The position numbers were made by a program, and so were the translations under genes. From NCBI RefSeq assembly GCF_037072025.1, contig NZ_JAXHDD010000002.1, positions 124,001 through 188,000 of the forward strand: 64,000 nucleotides of DNA, given 5' to 3'. Within the stretch, counting starts at the first letter, position 1. Each line of letters begins with the position of its first letter. Below the pieces are notes generated by a model, which ran no database searches, was not told the origin of the DNA, and saw only the letters and a program-made list of their open reading frames with translations. This document shows positions 26,518-35,462 of the stretch, in pieces. The stretch comes from Pseudogracilibacillus sp037072025. Its GTDB lineage: Bacteria; Bacillota; Bacilli; Bacillales; Amphibacillaceae.

Positions 26518-27816
26518 ATGGCAGATTTACGTATAAATATTGCGGGAATTGAATCACCTAATCCATTTTGGTTAGCTTCTGCTCCTCCAACGAATTCAGG
26601 TTATCAAGTTCAACGTGCATTTGAAGCAGGTTGGGGTGGAGCTGTTTGGAAAACACTAGGGGATCCGATTCTTAATGTAACATCACGATTCGCCGCAGTT
26701 AGTTTTAATGGGCAAAAAGTGGCAGGATTTAATAATATCGAGCTTATAACTGATCGACCGCTAGAAGATAATTTAAAGGAAATCTATGAAACGAAAAAAC
26801 TTTTCCCAAATCATACAATCATTGCTTCATTAATGGTCGAACCGAAGCAGGAAAAATGGCATGAGATTGTAAAGCAGGTTGAGGATGTCGGAGTAGATGG
26901 CTTAGAACTTAACTTTGGCTGCCCTCACGGAATGGCTGAAAGGGGTATGGGTTCGGCTTCGGGTCAGGTGCCCGAATTAGTGGAAAAACAAACATATTGG
27001 ACAAAAGAGGCTGCAAAAACACCTGTAATTGTAAAGCTAACCCCAAATATAACAGATATTACGTATACAGCTGAAGCGGCTGTAAATGGTGGGGCCGATG
27101 CGATTAGTATGATTAATACAATAAATAGCTTGGCAGGTGTTGATCTGGATACATGGAATACAATCCCCCATGTTGGTGGTAAAGGAGCGCATGGAGGCTA
27201 CTGTGGACCTGCCGTAAAACCAATTGCTCTGAATATGGTTGGTGAATGTGCTAGACATCCTCGAATAAATGTCCCAATCTCAGGGATTGGCGGGATCTCT
27301 AATTGGCAGGATACGGTTGAATTTATGTTGATGGGTTCATCTTGTGTACAAGTCGCTACAGCAGCTATGCATCATGGGTTTAGAATTGTAGAAGATATGA
27401 TTGAGGGATTAGATAATTATTTAGAAGAAAAAGGAATAACCTCAGTGATGGACATAGTCGGAAAATCTGTTCCTAAATATTCCGATTGGGGAGACCTAGA
27501 TCTTAACTACGAAATCGTTGCAAGAATTAACAATGATGTCTGTATTAACTGTAATAAATGTTATATTGCCTGTGAAGATACGGCTCATCAATGTATCGAT
27601 ATGTTAAAAGATGAAAATGGAAACGACATGTTAAGAGTAAGGGAAGAAGATTGTGTCGGATGTAATTTATGTTCCATTGTTTGTCCAGTAGATGGTGCAA
27701 TTGACATGATAGAAATACCAAATGAGCTCCCTGTAATGACATGGAATGATCGCCAAGCTGCTCTAGGTGCTGTAGGTTGTGAAGTTGATGTTGTAGATAA
27801 ACTTTCTAAGGGGTGA
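26518..27816 (+). CDS. preA: NAD-dependent dihydropyrimidine dehydrogenase, PreA subunit
   Basis: 432 residues. FMN-containing catalytic subunit. The N-terminal barrel is dihydroorotate dehydrogenase-like (NPFWLASAPPTNSG, ELNFGCPHGM, the active-site loop, GIGGISNWQDTVEFMLMGSS), and the C-terminus carries a two [4Fe-4S] ferredoxin domain (CINCNKCYIAC and CVGCNLCSIVCP). GAGGAGG precedes the ATG. It follows preT by 83 bp in the same operon. With PreT it catalyses the first step of the reductive pyrimidine pathway. Confidence 0.92.
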   Translation: MADLRINIAGIESPNPFWLASAPPTNSGYQVQRAFEAGWGGAVWKTLGDPILNVTSRFAAVSFNGQKVAGFNNIELITDRPLEDNLKEIYETKKLFPNHTIIASLMVEPKQEKWHEIVKQVEDVGVDGLELNFGCPHGMAERGMGSASGQVPELVEKQTYWTKEAAKTPVIVKLTPNITDITYTAEAAVNGGADAISMINTINSLAGVDLDTWNTIPHVGGKGAHGGYCGPAVKPIALNMVGECARHPRINVPISGIGGISNWQDTVEFMLMGSSCVQVATAAMHHGFRIVEDMIEGLDNYLEEKGITSVMDIVGKSVPKYSDWGDLDLNYEIVARINNDVCINCNKCYIACEDTAHQCIDMLKDENGNDMLRVREEDCVGCNLCSIVCPVDGAIDMIEIPNELPVMTWNDRQAALGAVGCEVDVVDKLSKG

Positions 27817-27917
27817 TAGTGTGAAAACAAAATCAGTGAAACACTTCTATGTACAATATTTCTAAGGGCACACCAAATAAGCCACAAAAAATGCACTTTT
27901 TTAGTGGTTATCTGATG

Positions 27918-28776
27918 ATTGTAATCACTGAATCCCGTCAGTGCGCTGAATAATTTTGTAATTCGCTGAATAATCGTAAATCCCGCTGAATGTCAAAGGG
28001 TTTGCGCTGAATAATCGGTCAGATCGCTGAATTATAGACTGAAACCGCTGAATCTCGTCAGTGCGCTGAATAATTTTGTAATTCGCTGAATAATTGAATA
28101 TCCCGCTGAATGTCATGGGGTTTGCGCTGAATAATCGGTCAGATCGCTGAATTATAGACCGAAACCGCTGAATCGCGTCAGTGCGCTGAATAATTTTGTA
28201 ATTCGCTGAATAATCGTAAATCCCGCTGAATATCATAGGGTTCGCGCTGAATAATCGGTCAGATCGCTGAATTATAGACTGAAACCGCTGAATCCCGCCA
28301 GTGCGCTGAATAATTTTGTAATTCGCCGAATAATTGTAAATCCCGCTGAATATTATGGGGTTTGCGCTGAATAATCGGTCAGATCGCTGAATTATAGACT
28401 GAACCCGCTGAATCGCGTCAGTGCGCTGAATAATTTTGTAATTCGCTGAATAATTGTAAATCCCGCTGAATATCATAGGGTTCGCGCTGAATAATCGGTC
28501 AGATCGCTGAATTATAGACCGAAACCGCTGAATCCCGCCAGTGCGCTGAATAATTTTGTAATTCGCTGAATAATTGAAAATCCCGCTGAATATCATGGGG
28601 TTTGCGCTGAATAATCGGTCAGATCGCTGAATTATAGACTGAAACCGCTGAATCCCGTCAGTGCGCTGAATAATTTTGTAATTCGCTGAATAATTGAAAA
28701 TCCCGCTGAATGTCATGGGGTTTGCGCTGAATAATCGGTCAGATCGCTGAATTATAGACTGAAACCGCTGAATCGG
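27918..28776 (+). repeat. CGCTGAAT monomer array 2, seven 120-bp higher-order units
   Basis: Seven head-to-tail units of exactly 120 bp (starting at 27961, 28081, 28201, 28321, 28441, 28561 and 28681). Each unit is six CGCTGAAT-headed monomers with lengths 20, 21, 20, 21, 18 and 20 and fixed distinct tails, e.g. AATCGGTCAGAT, TATAGACTGAAAC and AATTTTGTAATT. Units differ by a few substitutions but no indels. Left edge TGATTGTAATCACTGAATCCC is shared with array 1. The right edge runs into an IS110 relic. The single antisense open frame (263 codons) is a by-product of a unit length divisible by three. Confidence 0.95.
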
Positions 28777-28868
28777 TGTTAACTCACCGGAGGTTGTGGT
28801 AATGATGGTAGCGATTAAAAGCGTTTGTGCACATCAATGCCACAACAAATAGGATAGACGACTTTCAT
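28777..28868 (-). pseudogene. IS110 family transposase, N-terminal fragment
   Basis: From ATG 28868 with an AAGGAG site, the minus strand reads MKVVYPICCGIDVHK, the typical RuvC-like start of IS110 family transposases (catalytic D in GIDVHK). A one-base deletion then shifts the frame; the next frame continues TLLIATIITTTSGELTP and ends where the CGCTGAAT array begins. Over 90 per cent of the gene is missing. Confidence 0.75.
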
Positions 28869-29080
28869 GGGACTTCGCTCCTTTCTATAAGTAGCGGAGA
28901 GGTAGTGACTGATCGGGGTAGCATTTAACTAGATTTGTTAAAACAATGATTAGTGTGCGGACTCTAAGTTCCACTCATTTGTGCTTGAAAGCCCCGACCT
29001 TACACTGGTTTATATGCTGGTTCAAACAAACGAGGTTTCCTACAACTCACCTCAGCGTGCTTTGTAGTATGCCTCTCCTA
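28869..29080 (-). mobile_element. IS110 left-end non-coding region (possible bridge RNA relic)
   Basis: About 200 bp of non-coding DNA upstream of the truncated transposase. IS110-group elements keep a structured left end here that encodes their bridge RNA; complementary stretches such as AGCCCCGACC (about 28990) and GATCGGGGTAG (about 28912) suggest folded RNA. The outer edge of the element is not certain. Transposition from here is impossible without a full transposase. Confidence 0.45.
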
Positions 29081-29161
29081 ACTCTATTATAAACGAAAAT
29101 CCGCATTCGTTTTCATTACTATTTGACTCGAAGAGCGGAGCGAGTCGAGATGGAGGTTTTT

Positions 29162-30577
29162 ATGAGAAAAATAATAAAAAATGGAACAATAGTCACGGCG
29201 GCAGATACGTTTAAAGCGGATATTTTGATTGAAAATGGTGTCGTTAGTCAAATTGGAAAAAATCTATCAACCAGTGATGCTGAAGTAATTGACGTAGAGG
29301 GACACTATGTTTTTCCAGGTGGAGTGGATCCTCACACCCATCTTGAGATGCCATTTGGTGGAACAGTGACAAAAGATGACTTTGAAACGGGTACAATAGC
29401 CGCAGCTTTTGGTGGAACGACAACCGTCATTGACTTTTGCTTAACAAATAAGGGGGAACCTTTAAAAGACGCAATTAACACATGGCATGGGAAATCAAAT
29501 GGGAAGGCGGTTATTGACTACGGCTTTCACTTGATGATTGGTGAAGTAAATGACGATGTTTTGGCAGAGCTTCCATCTGTTATTGAAAATGAAGGAATTA
29601 CTTCTTTTAAAGTTTTTATGGCCTATAAAAATGTTCTTCAAGCAGATGACGAGACACTTTTTCAAACATTAGTAGCTGCAAAAGATCTTGGTGCACTCGT
29701 AATGGTTCATGCTGAAAATGGAGATGTCATCGATTATTTAGTAAAAAAAGCTTTAAAAGAAGGAAACACCGATCCGATTTATCATGCACTAACAAGACCG
29801 TCGGAGATTGAAGGAGAGGCGACAGAGAGAGCGGCGGTATTTACCGGGCTAGCCGAATCACAAATTTATATTGTACATGTAACATGTGAGGAGGCTGCCA
29901 GAAAAATTGCCGAAGCAAGGGAGAAAGGAATTGATATATGGGGTGAAACATGTCAACAGTATTTAGTACTTGACCAAACGTATTTAGAAAGGGAAAACTT
30001 TGAAGGGGCTAAATATGTTTGGTCACCACCTTTACGTGAAAAATGGCACCAAGACGTACTGTGGAAGGCATTAAAGAATGGTCAACTTCATACGGTTGGA
30101 TCAGATCAATGCTCTTTTGATTTTAATGGACAGAAAGATTTAGGTAGAAATGATTTCTCTAAAATTCCAAATGGAGGACCAAATATTGAAGATCGTATAA
30201 GTATTATGTTCTCAGAAGGTGTTAAAAAAGGAAAGATCACATTAAATCAATTTGTTGATATAACGTCAACAAGAGCGGCTAAATTATTTGGATTATATCC
30301 GAAAAAGGGCACCATTGCTGTTGGAGCGGATGCGGATATTGTTATTTTCGATCCAAACATGGAAAGAATTATTTCAGCTGAAACGCACCATATGGCAGTT
30401 GACTATAGCGCTTATGAAGGAATGAAAGTAACCGGAGAACCTGTTTCTGTATTGTCTCGAGGAGAATTTGTTGTAAGGGATAAGAAGTTTGTTGGAAAGA
30501 TAGGGTCCGGCCAGTATTTGAAACGTGCAAAATATGGTGAAAACTATGAAGCAGAAAATAAAACATACACGATGTAA
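29162..30577 (+). CDS. Dihydropyrimidinase (D-hydantoinase)
   Basis: 471 residues. Opens dihydrouracil or dihydrothymine to the N-carbamoyl-beta-amino acid, the second step of the pathway. Amidohydrolase motifs: metal pair in DPHTHLEMPFGG, the SFKVFMAYK segment bearing the carboxylated lysine, metal histidines in MVHAENGD and YIVHVTCEEA, and the catalytic aspartate region VGSDQCSFDF, then IPNGGPNIEDR. GGAGG lies five bases before ATG 29162; the frame opens earlier at 29123 without a site. Separated from preA by the repeat array and IS110 relic. Confidence 0.92.
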   Translation: MRKIIKNGTIVTAADTFKADILIENGVVSQIGKNLSTSDAEVIDVEGHYVFPGGVDPHTHLEMPFGGTVTKDDFETGTIAAAFGGTTTVIDFCLTNKGEPLKDAINTWHGKSNGKAVIDYGFHLMIGEVNDDVLAELPSVIENEGITSFKVFMAYKNVLQADDETLFQTLVAAKDLGALVMVHAENGDVIDYLVKKALKEGNTDPIYHALTRPSEIEGEATERAAVFTGLAESQIYIVHVTCEEAARKIAEAREKGIDIWGETCQQYLVLDQTYLERENFEGAKYVWSPPLREKWHQDVLWKALKNGQLHTVGSDQCSFDFNGQKDLGRNDFSKIPNGGPNIEDRISIMFSEGVKKGKITLNQFVDITSTRAAKLFGLYPKKGTIAVGADADIVIFDPNMERIISAETHHMAVDYSAYEGMKVTGEPVSVLSRGEFVVRDKKFVGKIGSGQYLKRAKYGENYEAENKTYTM

Positions 30578-30601
30578 TCCTTTGTCCAAAGATGAATTAG
30601 T

Positions 30602-30622
30602 GGGGAAGACTATCTCTTCCCC
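30602..30622 (+). terminator. Hairpin after dihydropyrimidinase
   Basis: GGGGAAGA pairs with TCTTCCCC across 5 nt. No T-run follows, so termination strength is doubtful. Confidence 0.4.
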
Positions 30623-30857
30623 GCCTCATTCGGAATGCTACAGGCATGATTTTATGAATAGTTCTCTGAATATTTAAAAATTTTTCGTTAAAAAGAGGTG
30701 GGAATGATGTAAAGTCAGGGGATTTATTACTAAATTATTCTGGTAAAAGATCTATCTGAGCAAATTGAGTAATCTAGATTATACTAATTTTTAGATCCTA
30801 ATCTGATTTTTAAATGGATATGTCAATCCAGATTATAAAAGCGCATTTTTAAGATTA

Positions 30858-31180
30858 CGTAAGAAAACTTGGCATTTGTTAAAGAAAACATGTCCTTATC
30901 ACTAGGGGGATGCCAACGTAGGCACAAAGCCTGTTCTGAGTCGGCCTTCCTAAAGAGCCGTTAACGGCGGTGACTAGGTGATGTTGCATCTCTAGAGTGC
31001 AGCATTTTACGGCGAGAGTATGAGTTGCACTTACTGTGATTGGCGTGTCAGTACTGGCGCCTGAGACAAACGCTTTACAGTAGGATGAACGATAAGTGCA
31101 AATGCTCTTCGATGGGACGAGTAAGCGCAGTCCCAGGACGCCCGCGTTCTTAGCCAGTGAGCGAGTCAAGAAAGGATGTA
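30858..31180 (-). repeat. Interspersed repeat A, copy 4 (inverted)
   Basis: Read on the minus strand: CCTTTCTTGACTCGCTCACTGG, a GGGACTGCGCTTACTCGTCC region, GCATTTGCACTTA, and end ..GCCAAGTTTTCT. It also contains GTTCTGAGTCGGCCTTCC and GTGATGTTGCA segments shared with the copy at 62443-62655. It fills most of the gap 30623-31293; nothing else is seen there. Confidence 0.65.
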
Positions 31181-31293
31181 TACTTTATTAACTGCTAGGA
31201 AAAACAAACATCTTTGCTAAATATTCAGAGGGTCATAAAAAAGAAGACGAATCTATTTCTTTCGTCAAAAAAATGAGGGAATGGAGAATGGTG

Positions 31294-32769
31294 ATGAAAA
31301 ATATTGATTATTTAAAATCCCCTGATTTACTGCCGTCTACCCACAGTGAGAGGGTAGTTGGAACATTTGGATTCGGGGTTATGTGGGTAGGTATGGCTAT
31401 CGTAATTTCGGCGTTTGCTATTGGTGGAGCAGGTATGGCGAACTTATCACTTTTCTGGGTCCTGGTCGCCTCCATTGTTGGTTGTGTTCTGATTGGACTT
31501 TTTATGACAATCACGTCAGATGTTGGAATTGAGCACGGCTTGTCATTCCCAGTATATATACGAGCACCTTTTGGAACAGTTGGTACGCATATTCCTGCAC
31601 TAATAAGGGCTATAACAGCGTCACTATGGTTTGGGATTAACACGTATTTTGGTGCGACAGCTATGAACGCTATATTCAATATACTTTGGGGATTTGATAA
31701 CTGGTTTCTCTGTTTCATCCTATTTATTGCCGTCCAATTATTGAATACAATACTTGGGATTAAAGCAATTGAAAGATTTGCTAATTTAGCAGCTCCTACT
31801 GTTATTATTATCGCCATATGGATGTATGTAGTCTTAGGTCGAGAAGCTGCCGCTGTTGACCGCAATGTATGGACATGGATCGAGGAACCTGTTTCAGCTG
31901 GCTTAATGTTTACCGCTTTTATGTTAATTGTTACAGGGACGATGGGGTACTGGGCTACACTCGCAAATGATCTAATGAATATATCACGATATGTAACAGC
32001 GCCAAAGCTTGAAAGAAGTTGGTGGAAGCGAAATAAAGGTATATGGGTAGGTAGTATCATTGTTATGCCTATTGTCCAAACTTTTGTTGTTGCAATAGGT
32101 GCAGTTGCTTATATTGCTGTAGGCGATTATGACCCTGTTGCAGCCATCCAATTACTTTCAACAAGTGGTATTGTTTTAGCGGTCTTGTTTCTTATGATTG
32201 TATTTGCACAATGGTCCACAAATACACCAGCAAACGTCGTACCTGCTGCAACAGTATTTTCTAATGTAGGTGGTCCAAAAGTGCCGTATTATCTCGGAGT
32301 AATTATAGCTGGTGTTATTGCTGTGATATCAAGACCATGGACAATTCTCGATGTGATTATTCCATTCTTAGTCATTAGTGGTGCTATTTTATCTGCAACA
32401 GTTGGTATTATCATTGTTGATTATTATATCATCCGTAAGCGCAGACTTAATGTTCCTGACTTATATGAAAGTGATGGTCAATATCGATTCCATAAAGGAA
32501 TAAACTGGGCTGGAATGATTTCCTTTGTAGTTGGTGGAGGTGTTGCTCTGCTCTTCCAAACATATTCTTTCTTTGTTGGATGTTTCATCGCAGGGCTCGT
32601 CTATTACTTTTTAGCTAAGTATTGGTGGTTCAAAAAATATAAACAAGCGGAACTTGAAGACCCTAGTGATGAGAAGTATTTAGGGATAACGGTTGGACGT
32701 GAATGGGAGATTGATCTCAAATTAGAACCTGATGTTGTCTCGGACACACCCGCTGAATCAAAAGCATGA
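31294..32769 (+). CDS. NCS1 family nucleobase/hydantoin permease
   Basis: 491 residues, twelve membrane helices. The NCS1 family imports purines, pyrimidines, allantoin or hydantoins with H+ or Na+. Visible: GFGVMWVGMAIVISAFAIGG in helix 1, a GLSFPVYIRAPFG loop, the SLWFGINTYFGA substrate-site helix, and LANDLMNISRYV. The ATG at 31294 follows GGAG by seven bases; ATGs at 31273 and 31288 are alternatives. In this operon the likely cargo is uracil, thymine or a hydantoin. Confidence 0.88.
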   Translation: MKNIDYLKSPDLLPSTHSERVVGTFGFGVMWVGMAIVISAFAIGGAGMANLSLFWVLVASIVGCVLIGLFMTITSDVGIEHGLSFPVYIRAPFGTVGTHIPALIRAITASLWFGINTYFGATAMNAIFNILWGFDNWFLCFILFIAVQLLNTILGIKAIERFANLAAPTVIIIAIWMYVVLGREAAAVDRNVWTWIEEPVSAGLMFTAFMLIVTGTMGYWATLANDLMNISRYVTAPKLERSWWKRNKGIWVGSIIVMPIVQTFVVAIGAVAYIAVGDYDPVAAIQLLSTSGIVLAVLFLMIVFAQWSTNTPANVVPAATVFSNVGGPKVPYYLGVIIAGVIAVISRPWTILDVIIPFLVISGAILSATVGIIIVDYYIIRKRRLNVPDLYESDGQYRFHKGINWAGMISFVVGGGVALLFQTYSFFVGCFIAGLVYYFLAKYWWFKKYKQAELEDPSDEKYLGITVGREWEIDLKLEPDVVSDTPAESKA

Positions 32770-32824
32770 TCGATGATTTAGAAGAAAAAGAGTAAAAAAA
32801 CATTTTAGAGGGAGTGGTAGCGAA

Positions 32825-33037
32825 ATGAGTGAGTACAAAACATTTTTACAAGAAAGGGATCGAATAGACTTTTTGATACAAAAGGGGTATAAAATTACGA
32901 ATGTTACTGAAAATTTAAACGGTTCCTTTGTAGAATTTGAAAACGCTGATGAAAAAGAGACGTTACACATAATAACTCCCGAAGGCAGGAAATACTTTGT
33001 AGTTGTTTTGATCAATCAACAAAAAGAAGGAGCTTAA
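32825..33037 (+). CDS. 70-aa protein of the pyrimidine cluster, function unknown
   Basis: 70 residues, soluble, starting MSEYKTFLQERDRIDFLIQK, with an N-terminal helix and a predicted small beta-rich part (GSFVEFENADEKETLHIIT, GRKYFVVVL). AGAGGGAG precedes the ATG. It sits 55 bp after the permease gene and 162 bp before the carbamoylase gene, so it is probably co-expressed with them. Not recognised; a small regulatory or chaperone-like partner of the pathway is a guess. Confidence 0.7.
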   Translation: MSEYKTFLQERDRIDFLIQKGYKITNVTENLNGSFVEFENADEKETLHIITPEGRKYFVVVLINQQKEGA

Positions 33038-33199
33038 ACATACTACTTGAATGATTGAAGGTGTAACTTGTCACTTCAAATCTAAGAGGTTGTTTTGGTG
33101 ACCTAAAGTTAACCTTAGATTTTAAGAGGTGGCAAGTGTTGTTGTTATTTAATCTTCGTGGAGAATGTGCATTAAATTCGAATAAGGGGTGGTAAAGAT

Positions 33200-34435
33200 A
33201 TGAATAAAAATTTACTTCTTGTTAAAAAGGAAACTGTTCAAGAAAAACTAGAGAAATTTGCGGACTTTGGACGTACTGAAAATAATGGGGTAACACGTCT
33301 AGCATTATCTGAAGAAGACCGTTTGGCTCGCGATTATTTTTGTGATTACTGCAGAAAGCTAGGCTTAAAAGTTGAGATAGATGATATGGGAAATATATAC
33401 GGAACTTTAGCAGGAGCCCGAGATAAACCGCCAATTGTAATTGGTTCACATCTCGACTCTGTAAAAAAGGGCGGAAGATTCGATGGAGTTCTAGGGGTTA
33501 TCACCGGCCTCGAAGTAATTGAGGCTTTGATAGAAAATGATATTACCCCACAAATACCAATTACTGTTGTAAATTTCACCAATGAAGAAGGGGCTAGATT
33601 TGAACCATCTATGATGTCCTCTGGTGTACTTGCAGGAAAATTTGATAAACAGGACATGATGATGTCTGAAGATGTTGATGGCGTTACATTTAAAGAAGCT
33701 CTTGATTCTATTAATTATGTTGGCTCAATTGAAAATCGGTTAAATGATGCTACTGCATTTTTGGAACTACATATTGAACAAGGGCCTGTTCTAGATCATC
33801 ATTCTATTTCGATAGGTGTCGTTGAATGTGTAGTTGGTATGGTATGTTATGAATTAGAAATAAGCGGTGAGTCCAATCATGCAGGAACGACTCCAATGAA
33901 TATGAGAAGAGATGCACTTTTCGTAGCAAATGATTTGATCTCTTCAGCAAGAGAGCAATTGGGTAGGTTAGATGATCAATTAGTATTCACGATGGGGAGA
34001 ATGGATGTACATCCGAATATTCATACAGTTATACCAAATAAAGTAGTGTTTACCATTGAAGCAAGACATAAAGATCCCGGGGTAATGAAACAAGTTGAAG
34101 CAATTATTGAAAATTTGGCTAAGTCTCCTTCACGGGATATAGCAACTATCGAAATTAAAAAATTATGGGATAGAGATACAGTATGGTTTGAACCACGTCT
34201 CCGTGATGCGGTTGAGCAGGCGGCAAACGCATTGAATTACTCAAATAAAAGAGTAGTAAGTGGAGCTGGCCATGATGCCCAGTTCATAGCCAGTTATATC
34301 CCTTCAACGATGATTTTCGTTCCGAGTATAAATGGAAAAAGTCATATGGAAAACGAAATGACCGACATAGATGATTGTGTGAAAGGGATTAATGTCATGC
34401 TGAATACTGTATTGAATTTATTGGAGAAAAACTAA
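33200..34435 (+). CDS. M20 family N-carbamoyl-amino acid hydrolase (beta-ureidopropionase type)
   Basis: 411 residues. Zinc amidohydrolase that removes CO2 and ammonia from N-carbamoyl-beta-alanine to give beta-alanine, the third pathway step; relatives act on N-carbamoyl-L-amino acids or allantoate. Metal and substrate motifs: GSHLDSVKKGGRFDG, NEEGARF, LELHIEQGPVLD, the dimerisation lid segment SGESNHAGTTPMNMRRDA, GAGHDAQ and the final PSINGKSHMENE. Context with dihydropyrimidinase favours the ureidopropionase role; exact specificity is not provable here. Confidence 0.88.
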   Translation: MNKNLLLVKKETVQEKLEKFADFGRTENNGVTRLALSEEDRLARDYFCDYCRKLGLKVEIDDMGNIYGTLAGARDKPPIVIGSHLDSVKKGGRFDGVLGVITGLEVIEALIENDITPQIPITVVNFTNEEGARFEPSMMSSGVLAGKFDKQDMMMSEDVDGVTFKEALDSINYVGSIENRLNDATAFLELHIEQGPVLDHHSISIGVVECVVGMVCYELEISGESNHAGTTPMNMRRDALFVANDLISSAREQLGRLDDQLVFTMGRMDVHPNIHTVIPNKVVFTIEARHKDPGVMKQVEAIIENLAKSPSRDIATIEIKKLWDRDTVWFEPRLRDAVEQAANALNYSNKRVVSGAGHDAQFIASYIPSTMIFVPSINGKSHMENEMTDIDDCVKGINVMLNTVLNLLEKN

Positions 34436-34502
34436 TGGAATTAAACGTGAATTAAATGGTCACTGAGCAACAAAGAAAAAACATATCATGATTATTTATT
34501 TG

Positions 34503-34535
34503 AAAAGCACCTAAACTTGGTGCTTTTTCTATTTT
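34503..34535 (+). terminator. Terminator at the end of pyrimidine block 1
   Basis: AAAAGCACC pairs with GGTGCTTTT across 7 nt, then TTCTATTTTT. Marks the boundary with the toxin island. Confidence 0.85.
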
Positions 34536-34653
34536 TCAAATACTCGCAGGTCTTCTAGTTCTAACTATCCAAGGAGGGATAGTACTTTCTGAGACATCCA
34601 TAAAAACCTCCTAGTTCGAACAGGTCATTTGTTGTAAAAAAGCAAATAAAGCT

Positions 34654-34682
34654 TTGAAACAGCCTGTTTTCTTTGGTAAAAT
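34654..34682 (+). promoter_or_regulatory. Promoter of the LXG toxin operon
   Basis: -35 TTGAAA (34654-34659), 17-bp spacer, -10 TAAAAT (34677-34682), 34 bp before the ATG at 34717. Confidence 0.6.
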
Positions 34683-34716
34683 TATCCACAAGTTATGTGG
34701 AAGGAGTGTAGCCAAT

Positions 34717-35127
34717 ATGTCTATGGATTTTTCAGCAAAAATTCGAGAAACGGAAAGTGTGATTCGTAGACTTTCAGGTGAGATCAGTAGCCATCGTTAT
34801 GATGTAGAACGGCTTCGCCAAACAAAAGCTCGACTTATCCGGTATTATGATCATTTCATCGAAAAATCAGAACATGTTTCGAAACCTTCATTGACAAAAA
34901 ACACTTGGAATGGTGAATTGGCAAATGAATTCCTGTCTTTTAGGCAATACGAATGGAAAAAAAGTTATTTAGCGATTCCAAATAAGCAACTGAGTAAACG
35001 TATAGAAGAAATTGAGCAACGAATCAATCAGATCGACTCAAAAATTATTCGTCTAGAAAATCAAGTCAATGGGAAAAGAGTTCATTTAAGTTATTTAGAA
35101 AGCAGGTATAGGGAGGTGTTAACGTAA
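34717..35127 (+). CDS. LXG partner protein, DUF5082 family (YwqH-like)
   Basis: 136 residues, nearly all alpha-helical, with coiled-coil segments (EIEQRINQIDSKIIRLENQV). Matches the first protein of ywqHIJ-type loci; such small helical proteins bind the LXG domain and present it to the type VIIb (Esx) secretion system. The frame opens at 34654, but AAGGAG before ATG 34717 fixes the start. Its stop codon touches the next ATG (TAAATG). Confidence 0.85.
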   Translation: MSMDFSAKIRETESVIRRLSGEISSHRYDVERLRQTKARLIRYYDHFIEKSEHVSKPSLTKNTWNGELANEFLSFRQYEWKKSYLAIPNKQLSKRIEEIEQRINQIDSKIIRLENQVNGKRVHLSYLESRYREVLT

Positions 35128-35406
35128 ATGGAAATTAAAATTACAGAAGCCCCAATAAGACAATCTGTGAATGCACTGTCTACTTCTACCCAGGCTTTAT
35201 CATCATCCATATCGACTATAGAAGGAGAAAGTCAGCTGGAATGTATCGCAAAAATAAACGAAATTAATCAGACATATATATTAATCTTAGAACAGTACAA
35301 AGCATTACTATTACAAAATAGTAATGTTACGGAAGATACAGTAGAAGCACTAATCGAAAAGGATCGAGGGATAGCAGACGCAATTCTTTTAAACTCACAA
35401 AAATAG
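35128..35406 (+). CDS. LXG partner protein, DUF5344 family (YwqI-like)
   Basis: 92 residues, helical, WXG100-sized, starting MEIKITEAPIRQSVNALST. Directly abuts the DUF5082 gene, with GGGAGGTG before the ATG. In related loci this protein is the second helical chaperone/targeting partner of the LXG toxin. No enzymatic motif. Confidence 0.85.
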   Translation: MEIKITEAPIRQSVNALSTSTQALSSSISTIEGESQLECIAKINEINQTYILILEQYKALLLQNSNVTEDTVEALIEKDRGIADAILLNSQK

Positions 35407-35462
35407 TTTCATCCTTCCATCTTGGCTTGAACTTAAAATATGTAAAAAGGACGGTCATTTTC

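Noticed and set aside
27925..28716. 263-codon antisense open frame of repeated GIFNYSANYKIIQR units
   Set aside because: It exists because the repeat unit (120 bp) is a multiple of three and one frame has no stop. There is no ribosome site, and the shorter antisense frames over array 1 are broken at random places.
31308..32060. 250-codon frame antisense to the NCS1 permease gene
   Set aside because: Shadow frame of a hydrophobic protein gene; the sense frame has clear NCS1 motifs.
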